Source: Roseibacillus sp. (GTDB lineage: Bacteria; Verrucomicrobiota; Verrucomicrobiia; Verrucomicrobiales; Akkermansiaceae). From it: DNA of 32,415 nucleotides. The notes below the pieces were generated by a model. It was given only the letters and a program-made list of their open reading frames with translations. It did no database searches and had not been told where the DNA came from. The stretch lies in contig NZAC01000024.1 of NCBI GenBank assembly GCA_002686085.1, forward strand, positions 42,912-75,326. The letters are read 5' to 3'. Positions 1 through 8,977 of this stretch are shown one piece after another. Made by a program: the position numbers and the translations under genes. Numbering within the stretch: the stretch's first letter is position 1; every line of letters begins with the position of its first letter.

Positions 1-47
1 ACAATAGCAGATGACGAGAGTCTCTGCCTCCTCTTTTTTCAGGAATG
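1..47. other. Short non-coding edge downstream of clpP
   Basis: Read on the minus strand this stretch contains a purine-rich, Shine-Dalgarno-like AGAGGAGG soon after the clpP stop, then no ATG before the window edge. It would fit a ribosome binding site for a following gene such as clpX, but the start codon is not in the window. Confidence 0.3.
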
Positions 48-704
48 TCAGACCTCGTCTGCGTCTCCAAGCTCCTTCCGGTTTTCAAGAACCCGATCCA
101 CGAGTCCATAGTCAGCGGCCTCTTGCGCCGACATGTAGTTGTCTCGATCGGCATCCCGATCAACGGTATCAAGGTCTTTCCCGGTGTGCTTGGAAAGAAT
201 CCCGTTCAAGCGCTTCTTCAGCTCAAACATGAATTCGACTGTTCGTTCGACATCGGAGGCAGTTCCCTGGGCACCACCAGAGACTTGGTGGATCATCACG
301 TGAGAGTTGGGAAGGCAGAAGCGCTTTCCTTCACTACCCGCTGTGAGCAGGACAGCCCCCATTGAGGCAGCGATTCCTATGCAGTAGGTGTTCACATCGC
401 AGGTGACGAACTGCATAGTGTCGTAAATCGCGAGCCCTGCAGTCACGCTCCCTCCGGGAGAGTTGATATAGATGTGAATATCCTTTTTAGGATCTGCCAT
501 CTGGAGAAACAGCATTTGGGCGATTACCGAATTGGCAACGAAGTCATCGATTGGCGTCCCAATAAAAATGATACGGTCCTTCAGGAGTCGGGAGTAAATA
601 TCAAAGGCACGCTCTCCACGACCATCCTGCTCGATGACCGTTGGAACAAGGTAGGAATTTTGTGGCGATGGTGGGGCCGCAGATGTTGGATCGAAGTTAC
701 TCAT
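48..704 (-). CDS. clpP: ATP-dependent Clp protease proteolytic subunit ClpP
   Basis: Serine peptidase subunit of the cytoplasmic Clp protease; it forms a barrel that degrades proteins unfolded by ClpX or ClpA. The 218-residue product has the usual length. The catalytic triad is visible as Ser114 in [11 protein letters not shown], His139 in SHVMIHQ and Asp188 in DADRDNYMS, each shifted by three from E. coli numbering. The [10 protein letters not shown] oxyanion region is intact at about 81-90. The start was set at the ATG at 704, giving MSNFDPTS; the open frame continues to 863 but that extension is basic, lies inside tig and has no family similarity. The start overlaps the 3' end of tig by 8 nt, so the two genes are probably translationally coupled. 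clpX would be expected next, beyond the left edge. Identification is very secure. Confidence 0.97.
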   Translation of the reverse strand: MSNFDPTSAAPPSPQNSYLVPTVIEQDGRGERAFDIYSRLLKDRIIFIGTPIDDFVANSVIAQMLFLQMADPKKDIHIYINSPGGSVTAGLAIYDTMQFVTCDVNTYCIGIAASMGAVLLTAGSEGKRFCLPNSHVMIHQVSGGAQGTASDVERTVEFMFELKKRLNGILSKHTGKDLDTVDRDADRDNYMSAQEAADYGLVDRVLENRKELGDADEV

Positions 705-2130
705 CGTTTTTTTCAGATTCTTCTTTTGCGTCGCTGTCTGGAGAGTCACTGCCGGACTCCTTGTCCGATTCTCCTGGTTCGGCTTGAGTAGCCTCTTCCT
801 CGGAGTCGGTCTCCAGATGCTCGCTGGCGTCTGTGACCTTCGCGTGCTCCAACAGGAAGTCAATGGTCTTACTCAGGATCATTGAGTGCTGAATTTCTCT
901 CAGGCGCCCACTTTTCTGGAGCTCTGATGCAAAGGTTTTGATCGGTTTCTTTGCCTGATTCGCCATCGCGGCCACCCTGTTAGCCATCTCTTCCTGAGTC
1001 ACCTGGATCTGCTCGGCCTCCGCGATTCTCTGGAGGAGGAAATCTGTTTTCAAGTTGGTCTGAGCTCTCTGTGATGCCGCAGCGAAAATCTCGTCCTGCC
1101 GCCCTTCGATTTCGTCTTCAGACATTCCAGAGCCGAGACCGCGCTCGACCATTTCATCAGCCTGGCCCTGTGTCTCTGCGGTTACTAACTCTGGGGGTAG
1201 TTCGAATTGAACCATGGAATTAAGTTTTTCGAGAAGCTGGCTGACTTTGAACTCCTCAATCTGCTGGTTAAGTTGGTGTTCCAGATTGCCCCTTATCATC
1301 TCCCTCAGGCCGTTGATATCAGATCCGGGCAGAATTTCTCCAGCAAGTTCGTCGGTAAGCTCGGGGAGCTCCTGAACCTTGATTCCTTTGACGGTAACAT
1401 GGAAATCGAGCTCCACCTGACGTAACTCTTCCACTGGAAACTCCTCCGGCACGATGCACGAAAACTTCCGCTCCTCTCCGAGGTTTGCTCCTTCGAGTGA
1501 TTTTGAGAACCCTGGCAGGATCGAGTCATCCTCCATCTTAAGCCAGTAATCCTCCCCGTTCCCAAGGTAGCCCACCGATTGGCCAACCGCTTCTTCGGTC
1601 GGCTTGCCGTCCAATTCTGAACGGTAATCGATTACGGCAAAATCTCCCGCCTTGAGAGGGCGGTCTGTCACTTCAGTGTAGTCCGCGTAGCGGGCTCTTA
1701 CGTTTTGAATTTCATTCTCAATGTCTTCCTCTCCAATGGCGCGATCAGGAATTTCCAGCTGGACGCTCTTGTAGTCCGGAAGCTCAAATTCAGGCGCCAG
1801 GGTCAGCATCGAGGAAAATGTCAGGGCTCCGTCAGGGTGATGGACGGTATCTTCCGGCTTTTTGGCATCGATGACTCGCAGGTTTTCTTTTTGAGTAGCG
1901 TCGTTTAGGGCCTGTTGCATCATTCGCTGTTCCAGTTCCCCGGTAATTTGCTCTCCGTATCGCTTTTCGATGACCGTACGTGGGACCTTGCCCGGACGAA
2001 ATCCGGAGATTCTAGCCTGGTTTCCGAAGGCTCGGATGATTTTTAGACGCTCCTCCTTCAGATTTGCAGGAGGGATTTCGACCGAGAGCCGGGCGGCACA
2101 GTCAGACTGTCTTTCGACGGTGATTTTCAT
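697..2130 (-). CDS. tig: Trigger factor (ribosome-associated chaperone)
   Basis: Trigger factor binds the ribosome exit tunnel and shields nascent chains; it also has a peptidyl-prolyl isomerase fold. The ribosome-docking signature SGFRPGKVP lies at residues 42-50, followed by a PPIase-type middle domain (roughly 155-245) and the helical C-terminal chaperone domain to about residue 432. The product is 477 residues, about 45 longer than E. coli trigger factor. The excess is a Glu/Asp/Ser-rich tail with no hydrophobic residues to speak of. The ATG at 2130 starts directly with the typical MKITVER strand. A promoter-like sequence lies about 40-65 nt upstream. The gene overlaps clpP by 8 nt, the common tig-clpP(-clpX) order linking nascent-chain folding to proteolysis. 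Confidence 0.96.
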   Translation of the reverse strand: MKITVERQSDCAARLSVEIPPANLKEERLKIIRAFGNQARISGFRPGKVPRTVIEKRYGEQITGELEQRMMQQALNDATQKENLRVIDAKKPEDTVHHPDGALTFSSMLTLAPEFELPDYKSVQLEIPDRAIGEEDIENEIQNVRARYADYTEVTDRPLKAGDFAVIDYRSELDGKPTEEAVGQSVGYLGNGEDYWLKMEDDSILPGFSKSLEGANLGEERKFSCIVPEEFPVEELRQVELDFHVTVKGIKVQELPELTDELAGEILPGSDINGLREMIRGNLEHQLNQQIEEFKVSQLLEKLNSMVQFELPPELVTAETQGQADEMVERGLGSGMSEDEIEGRQDEIFAAASQRAQTNLKTDFLLQRIAEAEQIQVTQEEMANRVAAMANQAKKPIKTFASELQKSGRLREIQHSMILSKTIDFLLEHAKVTDASEHLETDSEEEATQAEPGESDKESGSDSPDSDAKEESEKNDE

Positions 2131-2166
2131 GTTGTCTGCCGGATTCCGTCCGGTCGCGGGGGCGGA

Positions 2167-2195
2167 AAGCTAGAGCGCGAATGGAGGGTGGTCAA
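2167..2195 (-). promoter_or_regulatory. Predicted sigma70-type promoter of tig-clpP
   Basis: On the minus strand TTGACC (2195-2190), a 17-nt spacer and TAGCTT (2172-2167) form a -35/-10 pair. The predicted transcript would start near 2160, about 30 nt before the tig ATG. It resembles the promoter candidates of rpsT and the 6S-like RNA in this window. Confidence 0.5.
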
Positions 2196-2281
2196 GGACG
2201 CTGCCCGTCATCAGGCTTGCCGCAATCCAGTGACGAGTTTGGAAGTGGGATGCTGCAATGAATAGGCACCAAGGGTTAAAA

Positions 2282-2309
2282 TTGACGCAAAAAATGGCAA
2301 TATTATTTT
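2282..2309 (+). promoter_or_regulatory. Predicted sigma70-type promoter of bamA
   Basis: TTGACG (2282-2287), a 16-nt spacer and TATTTT (2304-2309) in an AT-rich patch between the divergent tig and bamA genes. Transcription would start near 2316, which argues against a start codon at 2317 and for the ATG at 2380. Confidence 0.45.
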
Positions 2310-2379
2310 ATGTTCATTGACCTTGGCTGGGAGACAGGTAAATGGTCTGGACCGCGGGCGCAGGAAAGGCCCTGCCAGC

Positions 2380-4743
2380 ATGTTAGTCATGACGATTTTT
2401 ACGCTTTGGATCTGTCGCTTGAGGAGCTGTGTTGCAGCAACCTTAATTCCTACGCTATTACTCGGTTCAGGAGTTCTCTCGGCTCAGGAGAACCAGCGGG
2501 CGCCCGGATCCCTTAATCTGGAAGAGCGTACAATTTCGACGGTTAAAATCCGCTACAAGGGGGCCAAGACGGTGGATGAGTCCCGGTTACGGGACTATAT
2601 GTCGGTGAGGGCAGGTCAGAAATATAACCCTGAGATCCTCGATAAAGACGCTGCAAGCCTCTATGAGAGTGGGCTGGTGGACGATGTCAGCTTTCTGGGA
2701 GACCCTGTCGGGGACGCGCAGATCGTGCTTATCGTGGAGGTCGCGACCCGCGGACAGATCGTTGAAATAGGATTCTCGGGTAATACCGTGTTTAGCGATC
2801 GAAAGTTGGCTGGAGAGGCTACCGTCAAGGCCGGTATTGTCAGTGATGCAGCGATTCTGGAGGCGCGGAGGAAGATCGAGGAGCAGTACACCGGATATGG
2901 GTATCCGGACGTGCTTGTTTCTCACCGACTGAAGGAAACAGATCGTCCCGGCCAGTATCAACTCGTCTTTGTCATTGAGGAAGGTAGCAAGAGCGAAGTG
3001 CGCAAGATTTTATTCGAGGGCAACACCGCTTTTTCGCGATCCGAGCTTCGAAGGCAAATGGAGACTAAGCAAAAGGGCTTGCTCTCCTTCATCAGCAAAA
3101 GCGGCCGCATTGACACAGAAAAGCTACAGTTGGATTTACTCAAGCTGGAGGATTTCTACAGGGACAGAGGTTACCGGATGGTGCGGATCGATTCTGTACG
3201 TCGTGAACCAGCCACAAGGGGGCGGGTCGATCTTGTTATTCCGGTCTACGAGGGCCCCAGATACAAGGTTGGCAGCGTTGCTTTTGGCAAGATGACCGTC
3301 TTTACCTCTGAGGAGCTGACTCCTGCATTAAGCGTGGCAGAGGGACAGGATTATTCCGGTAATAGGGTAAACGACGACGTCCGAATGATCCGGAGTTATT
3401 ACGGTTCGCGTGGCTATGCTGATGCGCGTGTCACTCCGGAAATGCGGGATGTTTCTCCGGGTGTTGTGTCGATTATCTACAAGGTGGTAGAAGGCACACT
3501 GTATCGCGTTGGAAAGGTGAATATTCAGGGGAACACTGTGACGAAAGACAAGGTGATCCGCCGGGAAATTCCGATGCGTCCCGGAGACTACTACAGCTCC
3601 GTGGACGAGGAGACGACCAAATCACGCCTTCAGAACCTGCGCTATTTTAAGCAGGTACAGGTCACCGGGTCTCGTAGTAGTCAGCCGGGGTATCGCGATG
3701 TCAATGTGCTGGTCAGTGAGGCCAAGACCGGGCAGGTAAGTTTCGGGGCTGGTTTCAGCTCAGTGGATAGCGTCGTGGGATATCTGCTCCTGGAGCAGAC
3801 GAACTTCGACATTGCCAATCCCAAGAACTTCTTCAGGGGAGGAGGTCAACGGTTCAGCATGCGTCTGCAGCTTGGTAATGAGCGTCGCGATCTGCGCCTC
3901 TCTCTCGTTGAGCCCTGGTTCATGGGGCGAAAGCTCTCTTTGGGTGGGGAAGTGTTCTATCGCGACCTCCTTTTCCTCAGCGATGAATATGACCAGAGTA
4001 ATGCTGGAGGAGCGGTTTTTGTTCGCCGCCCACTCGGGGAAAGAGGATATATCAAGGCTGAGTATCGTCTCGAGCAGGTAGGAATCGACGTTGAGCCCGT
4101 GCCTGCCGGTTCGGAGTTCCTTGCTGAGGATGGAGACTACGTCCGAAGCGCAGTCTCATTGAATTATGTGTATGACAGCAGGGATAGCAACATGGTGCCA
4201 AGGCGTGGGCACCGCCTCAACCTTGGAGCAACCTTGGCAGGTAGCTTTCTTGGTGGAGATGTCGACACCTATACCTTAAGTGCTTCGGGATCGAAGCACT
4301 GGAATCTTCCTTGGGATCTGATTTTTAATCTCAGCGGAGCTGTAAACGTGGTGGATGCTATCAGTGGCGACGTCCCGATCTTCGAACGACAGATGCTTGG
4401 AGGTGCTCGGAACCTGCGCGGGTTTGATACGCGGGATGTTGGTCCCAGAGATGCAGCAACAGGATCAGTGTTGGGAGGAAATACCTCTGCGTATGGCACC
4501 ATGGAGGTAACGTTCCCGATCGTGGGAGAGGTGAGGGGTGCATTCTTCGGGGATATAGGATTCGTCAATTCCGATTCATATGATTTCAGTCCGGAGCAGA
4601 TCCACAGTGATGTGGGTCTTGGAGTGAGGGCGAGCATCCCATTCTTTGGGCCGATGGCGCTTGATTACGCCTTCCCGATACAAAGCGAGAGCTTGGCTGA
4701 CGACGGTCCCCGTCTTCAGATCTACGTGAACTATCAATACTAG
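2380..4743 (+). CDS. bamA: Outer membrane protein assembly factor BamA (Omp85 family)
   Basis: Central subunit of the BAM complex, which folds and inserts beta-barrel proteins into the outer membrane. The product is 787 residues from the chosen ATG. A signal peptide (hydrophobic stretch about 18-33, cleavage after LSA at about 35) is followed by five POTRA repeats of about 75-90 residues, each with the GxxxF/V-type turn, for example VEIGFSGNTVF and VNIQGNTVTK. A C-terminal 16-stranded barrel domain then starts near KTGQVSFGAGF. The conserved L6-loop motif appears as NLRGF (nucleotides 4411-4425). An open frame extends to a TTG at 2317, but an AGGAAAGG ribosome binding site 10 nt before 2380 and the predicted promoter favour 2380; the ATG at 2389 is also possible. 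The expected downstream neighbour skp/ompH is missing; instead the gene ends 4 nt inside a convergent ygfZ. Confidence 0.95.
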   Translation: MLVMTIFTLWICRLRSCVAATLIPTLLLGSGVLSAQENQRAPGSLNLEERTISTVKIRYKGAKTVDESRLRDYMSVRAGQKYNPEILDKDAASLYESGLVDDVSFLGDPVGDAQIVLIVEVATRGQIVEIGFSGNTVFSDRKLAGEATVKAGIVSDAAILEARRKIEEQYTGYGYPDVLVSHRLKETDRPGQYQLVFVIEEGSKSEVRKILFEGNTAFSRSELRRQMETKQKGLLSFISKSGRIDTEKLQLDLLKLEDFYRDRGYRMVRIDSVRREPATRGRVDLVIPVYEGPRYKVGSVAFGKMTVFTSEELTPALSVAEGQDYSGNRVNDDVRMIRSYYGSRGYADARVTPEMRDVSPGVVSIIYKVVEGTLYRVGKVNIQGNTVTKDKVIRREIPMRPGDYYSSVDEETTKSRLQNLRYFKQVQVTGSRSSQPGYRDVNVLVSEAKTGQVSFGAGFSSVDSVVGYLLLEQTNFDIANPKNFFRGGGQRFSMRLQLGNERRDLRLSLVEPWFMGRKLSLGGEVFYRDLLFLSDEYDQSNAGGAVFVRRPLGERGYIKAEYRLEQVGIDVEPVPAGSEFLAEDGDYVRSAVSLNYVYDSRDSNMVPRRGHRLNLGATLAGSFLGGDVDTYTLSASGSKHWNLPWDLIFNLSGAVNVVDAISGDVPIFERQMLGGARNLRGFDTRDVGPRDAATGSVLGGNTSAYGTMEVTFPIVGEVRGAFFGDIGFVNSDSYDFSPEQIHSDVGLGVRASIPFFGPMALDYAFPIQSESLADDGPRLQIYVNYQY

Positions 4744-5609
4744 CGGATACGCACAGCTGCCTGCGAGCTCTCTGGAGCTTCCGCGTCAGGCCTGAGGTCG
4801 AAGGATTCGGCCTCTTTAAATTTACGCCGGCGGTAACCGAGGGCCAAGTGAGCTGAATCCCCGGGCAGGAGATCGGCGACGGTGGTGATTTCTCCAGCCT
4901 CAACGCCGTTGGAGTAGATCGGGCAGGGTGGATTGGTTCCGGGAGGGGCCAGGAACCTGGTTAGATATCGCGGGACCTTGCCTGCCCGCTTCATCCGGGA
5001 AATCACTTCCTGCCCGATGTAGCATCCCTTGGCGTATGATATTGTATCGTCCTCGAGTCCTGCCTCCTGTGGCATTTGTCCGAAATAAAGCTCCGATCCC
5101 CACTTGGGAATTCCGCGAAACGTCCTCAGGCCTTCATGATGCTTCTCTGTCGCGGTGGTTACTCCCTCGACTTGAAGTTCTGTCCGGGAAAAAATGTCCA
5201 GACCTTGTTGTCCAAGGCGTTTCGTCAACCAGGAAAGTTCTCCCGTCAGAGGCTCATCGTAGTTGAGAAGGTGGGTAATAGTCCAATCATCTGACTCATC
5301 CCGGATCTCGACGTCATCAGCTATAAGGTAACGCTCGAAGCGTGTCAGAAGATGCTCCCGTAATTCAATCGGGGCGTCGATGAGGTAGCTATCCTCGTAG
5401 GCCCGGATGTAGCATATCGCATCAAGTTGGCCTTTAGCGTTAAGAACGCAGGCGTATGCCGCTTCCGTTGTGGTAGCGAGCGATACATCCTGGGTTACCT
5501 GACCGCTGAGAAAGCGGGAACGGTCTGGCCCGGTCATGCGCAGGACAGCGCGCGGAGACAGGGGGATTTGCAAGGGCGAGCTGTCTTGCTCAAGAAATGG
5601 ATCACTCAT
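4740..5609 (-). CDS. ygfZ: YgfZ/GcvT-like folate-binding protein
   Basis: Folate-dependent protein of the YgfZ family (IbaG57-like), which supports assembly or repair of certain iron-sulfur enzymes. It shares its fold with the glycine-cleavage T protein but lacks the aminomethyltransferase role. The family signature KGCYIGQE is at residues 194-201, with the key cysteine at 196. The N-terminal RSRFLSGQVTQDV segment is also typical. At 289 residues it has normal length. The start ATG overlaps the stop of the upstream dehydrogenase gene by ATGA, indicating translational coupling. The 3' end overlaps the convergent bamA stop by 4 nt. This window also carries iron-sulfur glutamate synthase and true gcvT, so the distinction from GcvT rests on the KGCYIGQE motif. 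Confidence 0.88.
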   Translation of the reverse strand: MSDPFLEQDSSPLQIPLSPRAVLRMTGPDRSRFLSGQVTQDVSLATTTEAAYACVLNAKGQLDAICYIRAYEDSYLIDAPIELREHLLTRFERYLIADDVEIRDESDDWTITHLLNYDEPLTGELSWLTKRLGQQGLDIFSRTELQVEGVTTATEKHHEGLRTFRGIPKWGSELYFGQMPQEAGLEDDTISYAKGCYIGQEVISRMKRAGKVPRYLTRFLAPPGTNPPCPIYSNGVEAGEITTVADLLPGDSAHLALGYRRRKFKEAESFDLRPDAEAPESSQAAVRIR

Positions 5610-6460
5610 TTCTGTTTGAATTGTCTGTAGAGGATGGAAAAGTCACTCTCGCCTTCACCGAGATCATTACGCTTTTGCATCTGATCAGTCGTGTTTGCGA
5701 TTCCGGGGGTTTTCAGCCCTGCTCTTCGAGCCAAGTCCAGCATGTAGCGAGCATCTTTCAGCATATTGGAAAGAGAGAAGTGCGGGCTATAATCTCCTTT
5801 CGCCATGGATGGGCCCTTCATTTGAACGAGGGTAGAGGCACAAGCATTTGGTTCGATTGCTGAAAGATAGGTGTCGGCTGGGATCCCATGGGCAGCGTTG
5901 ATACTTAGCCCTTCGGCGAGCGCCTGAACGGTTGAGGCCGTAATCAGGTTGGTGGTCAGCTTTAAAATTGTGGCGGCGAGAGGAGATGGGACCTTCATAA
6001 TCTGCGTGGCGGTAGTTTCGAGGAAAGGCTGTAGACGCTCGATCAGCTCTTTGTCGCCCCCAGCGTAATAAACCAGTGAAGCGTTCCCTGCTGCCACCTT
6101 GCTTCCGGTGAAAGGGGCATTCAAAAATGCACAGCCCATCCGTGCGCACTCTGCGACCAGATATTCGGTAGTCTCGTAGTCAACTGTAGCATGATTGATG
6201 AATGTCTTAGCAGGGCCAAGTAAGGGTTTGATTACGTCGAAAATCTCTTTCACTGCCTCTACGTCCTTAAGGTAGCAGGCGATAATGTCGGCTTTGTCAG
6301 CTGCCACCTTTGGGTCAGGCTCGTAATCTGATCGGTCTCGAGTGTTGCGGCTCCATGTTATTGAGGGGTAACCTTTCTTAACAATGTGGTCTGCAGCTTG
6401 AGATCCGATGATTCCCAGACCAAAAATGGCGACAGTAGGTAAGGGTTGGCTTTGGTTCAT
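5606..6460 (-). CDS. NAD(P)-dependent beta-hydroxyacid dehydrogenase family oxidoreductase
   Basis: Member of the 3-hydroxyisobutyrate / glyoxylate-reductase (GarR/GlxR-like) dehydrogenase family, cytoplasmic. The N-terminal Rossmann motif is AIFGLGIIGS with glycines at 14, 16 and 19. The substrate-binding segment FTGSKVAAGNASLVYYAGG (about 116-134) corresponds to the family's SGG..A..G.L motif, and the catalytic-lysine region is ILKLTTNL. The C-terminal all-helical domain is complete; 284 residues is the usual size. The substrate cannot be told from sequence: glyoxylate/succinic semialdehyde reductase and imine-reductase-like members all share this layout. It is translationally coupled to ygfZ (4-nt ATGA overlap). 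The start is the only good ATG at the beginning of the Rossmann fold; no strong ribosome binding site is visible. Confidence 0.85.
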   Translation of the reverse strand: MNQSQPLPTVAIFGLGIIGSQAADHIVKKGYPSITWSRNTRDRSDYEPDPKVAADKADIIACYLKDVEAVKEIFDVIKPLLGPAKTFINHATVDYETTEYLVAECARMGCAFLNAPFTGSKVAAGNASLVYYAGGDKELIERLQPFLETTATQIMKVPSPLAATILKLTTNLITASTVQALAEGLSINAAHGIPADTYLSAIEPNACASTLVQMKGPSMAKGDYSPHFSLSNMLKDARYMLDLARRAGLKTPGIANTTDQMQKRNDLGEGESDFSILYRQFKQK

Positions 6461-6690
6461 TTGATTCGTCTAAGGGCGACACTGAGTTCTTGCAAGAGTG
6501 ACTAAGCAGGCAGGCAAGCTGTCCGCAGGGAAAGCTGCCACAACGGAAATCATAAACACGCAGAAGCTGTGGATAAAGGTTAAGAACTTGACTTTGTAAG
6601 TCCTTTGGGGCACAGCGACTGAGAGGTTGGTAGCTCCTAGCTAGCTCTTTCATCCGTTCTTGTTCGCATTATCAGCCTCCCTCTCGCATC
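6461..6690. other. Divergent intergenic region, no gene seen
   Basis: This 230-nt region separates the minus-strand dehydrogenase-ygfZ pair from the plus-strand glycosyltransferase gene and must hold both promoters. TTGCAA-like and TTGACT-like hexamers occur but none has a convincing -10 partner at proper spacing. Open frames crossing it look like chance. Confidence 0.4.
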
Positions 6691-8187
6691 ATGGAATTTC
6701 TCAAATGGAGCTGGTATGTAGCCTACCTTTTGGCTCTTCTCGGGCTCTCTGGTTATGGCTGCCACAGGCTGTGTATTGTTTATCTCTATCTGAGACATTC
6801 TAGGCGGCGCCCGGAGGTCAAGACCATGTTCACGGAGCTCCCGCTCGTTACGGTTCAGCTACCGGTCTTCAACGAGATGCACGTCGTGAAGCGCTTGCTC
6901 ACTTCGGTGGCACAGCTGGATTACCCCAAGGAGAAACTTCAGATTCAGCTTCTGGACGACTCTACCGACGAAACAACCTCGATCGCCGAGGGAGAGATCC
7001 TCAAGCTTCAGACTGATGGCTTTGATGCTGAACTCATCCACCGGGAGGACCGGACCGGATACAAGGCTGGAGCCCTTGAGAACGGATTGCAGACCGCGAA
7101 GGGGGACTACGTGTTCATTCTTGACGCAGATTTCGTGCCGAATGCTGATGTCCTGCGAGAGACGATCCACTACTTCACGGATGAAAAGATAGGTCTTATC
7201 CAGACTCGATGGGGACACCTCAATCGTAATTATAACCTGCTCACGAGAGTTCAGGCGATGTTTCTCGATGGGCACCTGGAGCTAGAGCAAACAGCTCGAA
7301 ACCGTAGTGGTCGGTTTTTCACCTTCAACGGAACTGGCGGAATCTGGCGCAAGGAATGCATCAGCGATGCCGGAGGGTGGGAGCATGACACTCTCACAGA
7401 GGACATGGACCTCAGTTACCGCGCGCAGTTGAAGGACTGGAGATTTATATTTCTCAATGAGGTGGAGACACCGGCGGAACTTCCGGTGGATATGGATGGC
7501 TTCAAGAGTCAACAGCACCGTTGGACCAAGGGGTCGATCCAGTGCTGTAAAAAAGTTCTACCAGCGATCTGGAGGAGTAAGTTTCCCTTGTATGTGAAGC
7601 TAGAGGCAACAGCCCATCTGACTTCGAATTTTGCCTGGTTGCTTCTAATGGTTCTGTGCTTCCTCATTTTCCCAAACACAAAATACCAGCCAGAGATGAG
7701 TCTCTGGGTGAAAGCGTTGATTCATATCCCTATTTTTATTTTTGCCTCCGGGTCAGTGGTGTTCTTTTACCTCATGTCCCAGAAGGCTCTTCACCCAAAG
7801 AGCTGGTGGAAAGAGATCGTTTATCTACCCTGCCTTCTCGCTCTTGGGATTGGGATGTCGATAAACAATGCGCGAGCTGTGATAGAAGCTCTGCTCAACA
7901 TGCAGTCTGGTTTTGTGAGGACGCCCAAATACGGAGTGGAAAAGTTGAAGAAAGAAAAAGCCCCGTCTCCGAGAAAGAGTCGTTATAAGGCAATCAAATC
8001 GGCTACTCCGCTAGTGGAGTTTTTCTTTGGGGTCTTCTTTCTCTTTGTGCTGATCGATGCGCTCCTCAGCGGTAATATAGTTTCCTTTATATTCCTTCTT
8101 CCCTTTCCTCTTGGCTTCTTTTATACATCGCTATCATCCTTCGCGATATCATGGAGAGCTGCCGCGGGGGATCGCCAGGTAGAGTAG
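6691..8187 (+). CDS. Processive family 2 membrane glycosyltransferase (cellulose synthase/CslA-like)
   Basis: Inner-membrane GT2 enzyme expected to polymerise a beta-linked polysaccharide from a nucleotide sugar and pass it across the membrane. All processive GT2 motifs are present: the first Asp pair in QLLDDSTD (89-90), DxD as DAD (145-147), the catalytic TED (236-238) and QQHRW (274-278). One N-terminal membrane segment (about 7-35) precedes the cytosolic catalytic domain, and several hydrophobic segments follow residue 300. There is no C-terminal PilZ domain, unlike BcsA. The 498-residue length fits glucan/mannan-synthase-like bacterial proteins. The sugar specificity is not readable. No BcsB, BcsZ or other cellulose genes are nearby; the downstream gene is an L,D-transpeptidase 32 nt away, probably co-transcribed. 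Confidence 0.88.
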   Translation: MEFLKWSWYVAYLLALLGLSGYGCHRLCIVYLYLRHSRRRPEVKTMFTELPLVTVQLPVFNEMHVVKRLLTSVAQLDYPKEKLQIQLLDDSTDETTSIAEGEILKLQTDGFDAELIHREDRTGYKAGALENGLQTAKGDYVFILDADFVPNADVLRETIHYFTDEKIGLIQTRWGHLNRNYNLLTRVQAMFLDGHLELEQTARNRSGRFFTFNGTGGIWRKECISDAGGWEHDTLTEDMDLSYRAQLKDWRFIFLNEVETPAELPVDMDGFKSQQHRWTKGSIQCCKKVLPAIWRSKFPLYVKLEATAHLTSNFAWLLLMVLCFLIFPNTKYQPEMSLWVKALIHIPIFIFASGSVVFFYLMSQKALHPKSWWKEIVYLPCLLALGIGMSINNARAVIEALLNMQSGFVRTPKYGVEKLKKEKAPSPRKSRYKAIKSATPLVEFFFGVFFLFVLIDALLSGNIVSFIFLLPFPLGFFYTSLSSFAISWRAAAGDRQVE

Positions 8188-8219
8188 CCTCTGGAGCCGA
8201 TTCTCAATTATACTGTTTG

Positions 8220-8879
8220 ATGACAAAAATAACATTTCCAAGCCGGGTAGGAATGCTCCTGGTAGGTGTGTTGTTCTCCGTCCTCCTCAGCAGTTGCGCA
8301 AAGATCGTTCCCGGGAATGAGGTCATTGTGAGCGTGCGTGATCAGAGAATGATGGTTTTAAAGGAGGGGGCACCGGTGAAAAGTTACCGTATTTCGACCT
8401 CTAAGTTTGGATTGGGGGATAAGCCAGGGAGCATGAATACCCCTCTTGGAACGATGCGAATCGCTCGGAAAATAGGAGCTGGAGCTCCTTCGGGAGCCGT
8501 CTTCAAAAGCCGGCGTCCGACTGGAGAAATTCTGAGGCCGAATTCGCCAGGGAGAGATCCTATCGTATCCAGGATTATCTGGCTTAAAGGCACCGAGAGA
8601 AGGAATAGGAATGCTTTCCGTCGATATATTTATATCCATGGCACCCCCGAGGAGAGGACGATAGGGAGGCCTTCCAGTTATGGGTGTATTCGAATGAAGT
8701 CCCGAGATGTCATAGACCTCTACAAGCGCGTTGGCGTCGGCGCTGAGGTCCGCGTTATCAAGGGCTCCCTTTTTGGGCTGACGTTTTCTTCGGCTGGCGG
8801 GGGATTTGCGCAACGGGGTCCCGAAGGCGGAGGCGGAGCGGGGCAAACTCGTATTTTCAGGGGTGGACCCTCAATTTAA
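8220..8879 (+). CDS. Lipoprotein L,D-transpeptidase (YkuD domain)
   Basis: Likely periplasmic, lipid-anchored enzyme of the ErfK/YbiS/YkuD class that forms 3-3 peptidoglycan crosslinks or attaches proteins to peptidoglycan. The signal peptide ends in the lipobox LLSSC with Cys26. The active-site signature runs from His140 in YIYIHGTPEE to SYGCIRM with catalytic Cys156. The rest of the YkuD fold starts at about residue 35. The chosen ATG at 8220 gives a proper signal peptide; the frame continues upstream to an ATG at 8151 inside the glycosyltransferase gene, but that extension lacks signal features. The last 30 residues are Gly-rich and low complexity, beyond the YkuD domain. It follows the GT2 gene by 32 nt, so the two may be co-expressed in envelope building. 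Confidence 0.88.
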   Translation: MTKITFPSRVGMLLVGVLFSVLLSSCAKIVPGNEVIVSVRDQRMMVLKEGAPVKSYRISTSKFGLGDKPGSMNTPLGTMRIARKIGAGAPSGAVFKSRRPTGEILRPNSPGRDPIVSRIIWLKGTERRNRNAFRRYIYIHGTPEERTIGRPSSYGCIRMKSRDVIDLYKRVGVGAEVRVIKGSLFGLTFSSAGGGFAQRGPEGGGGAGQTRIFRGGPSI

Positions 8880-8925
8880 CGGACCAGGAATTATCGAGGA
8901 TTCCTTGATTTTCAGTTGCGGGTGC

Positions 8926-8953
8926 TTGACAGGGGCCTCTTGTGGCCTAGTTT
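8926..8953 (+). promoter_or_regulatory. Predicted sigma70-type promoter of rpsT
   Basis: A perfect TTGACA (8926-8931), a 16-nt spacer and TAGTTT (8948-8953) lie just upstream of rpsT. The predicted 5' leader is about 20 nt and contains a GGGGAA ribosome binding site before the ATG. Confidence 0.6.
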
Positions 8954-8977
8954 CGTCGGCCCCTCGGGGAATTTATA

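Noticed and set aside
705-863. N-terminal extension of clpP to 863
   Set aside because: Lies inside tig, basic and low in family similarity; the ATG at 704 gives the normal ClpP length and numbering.
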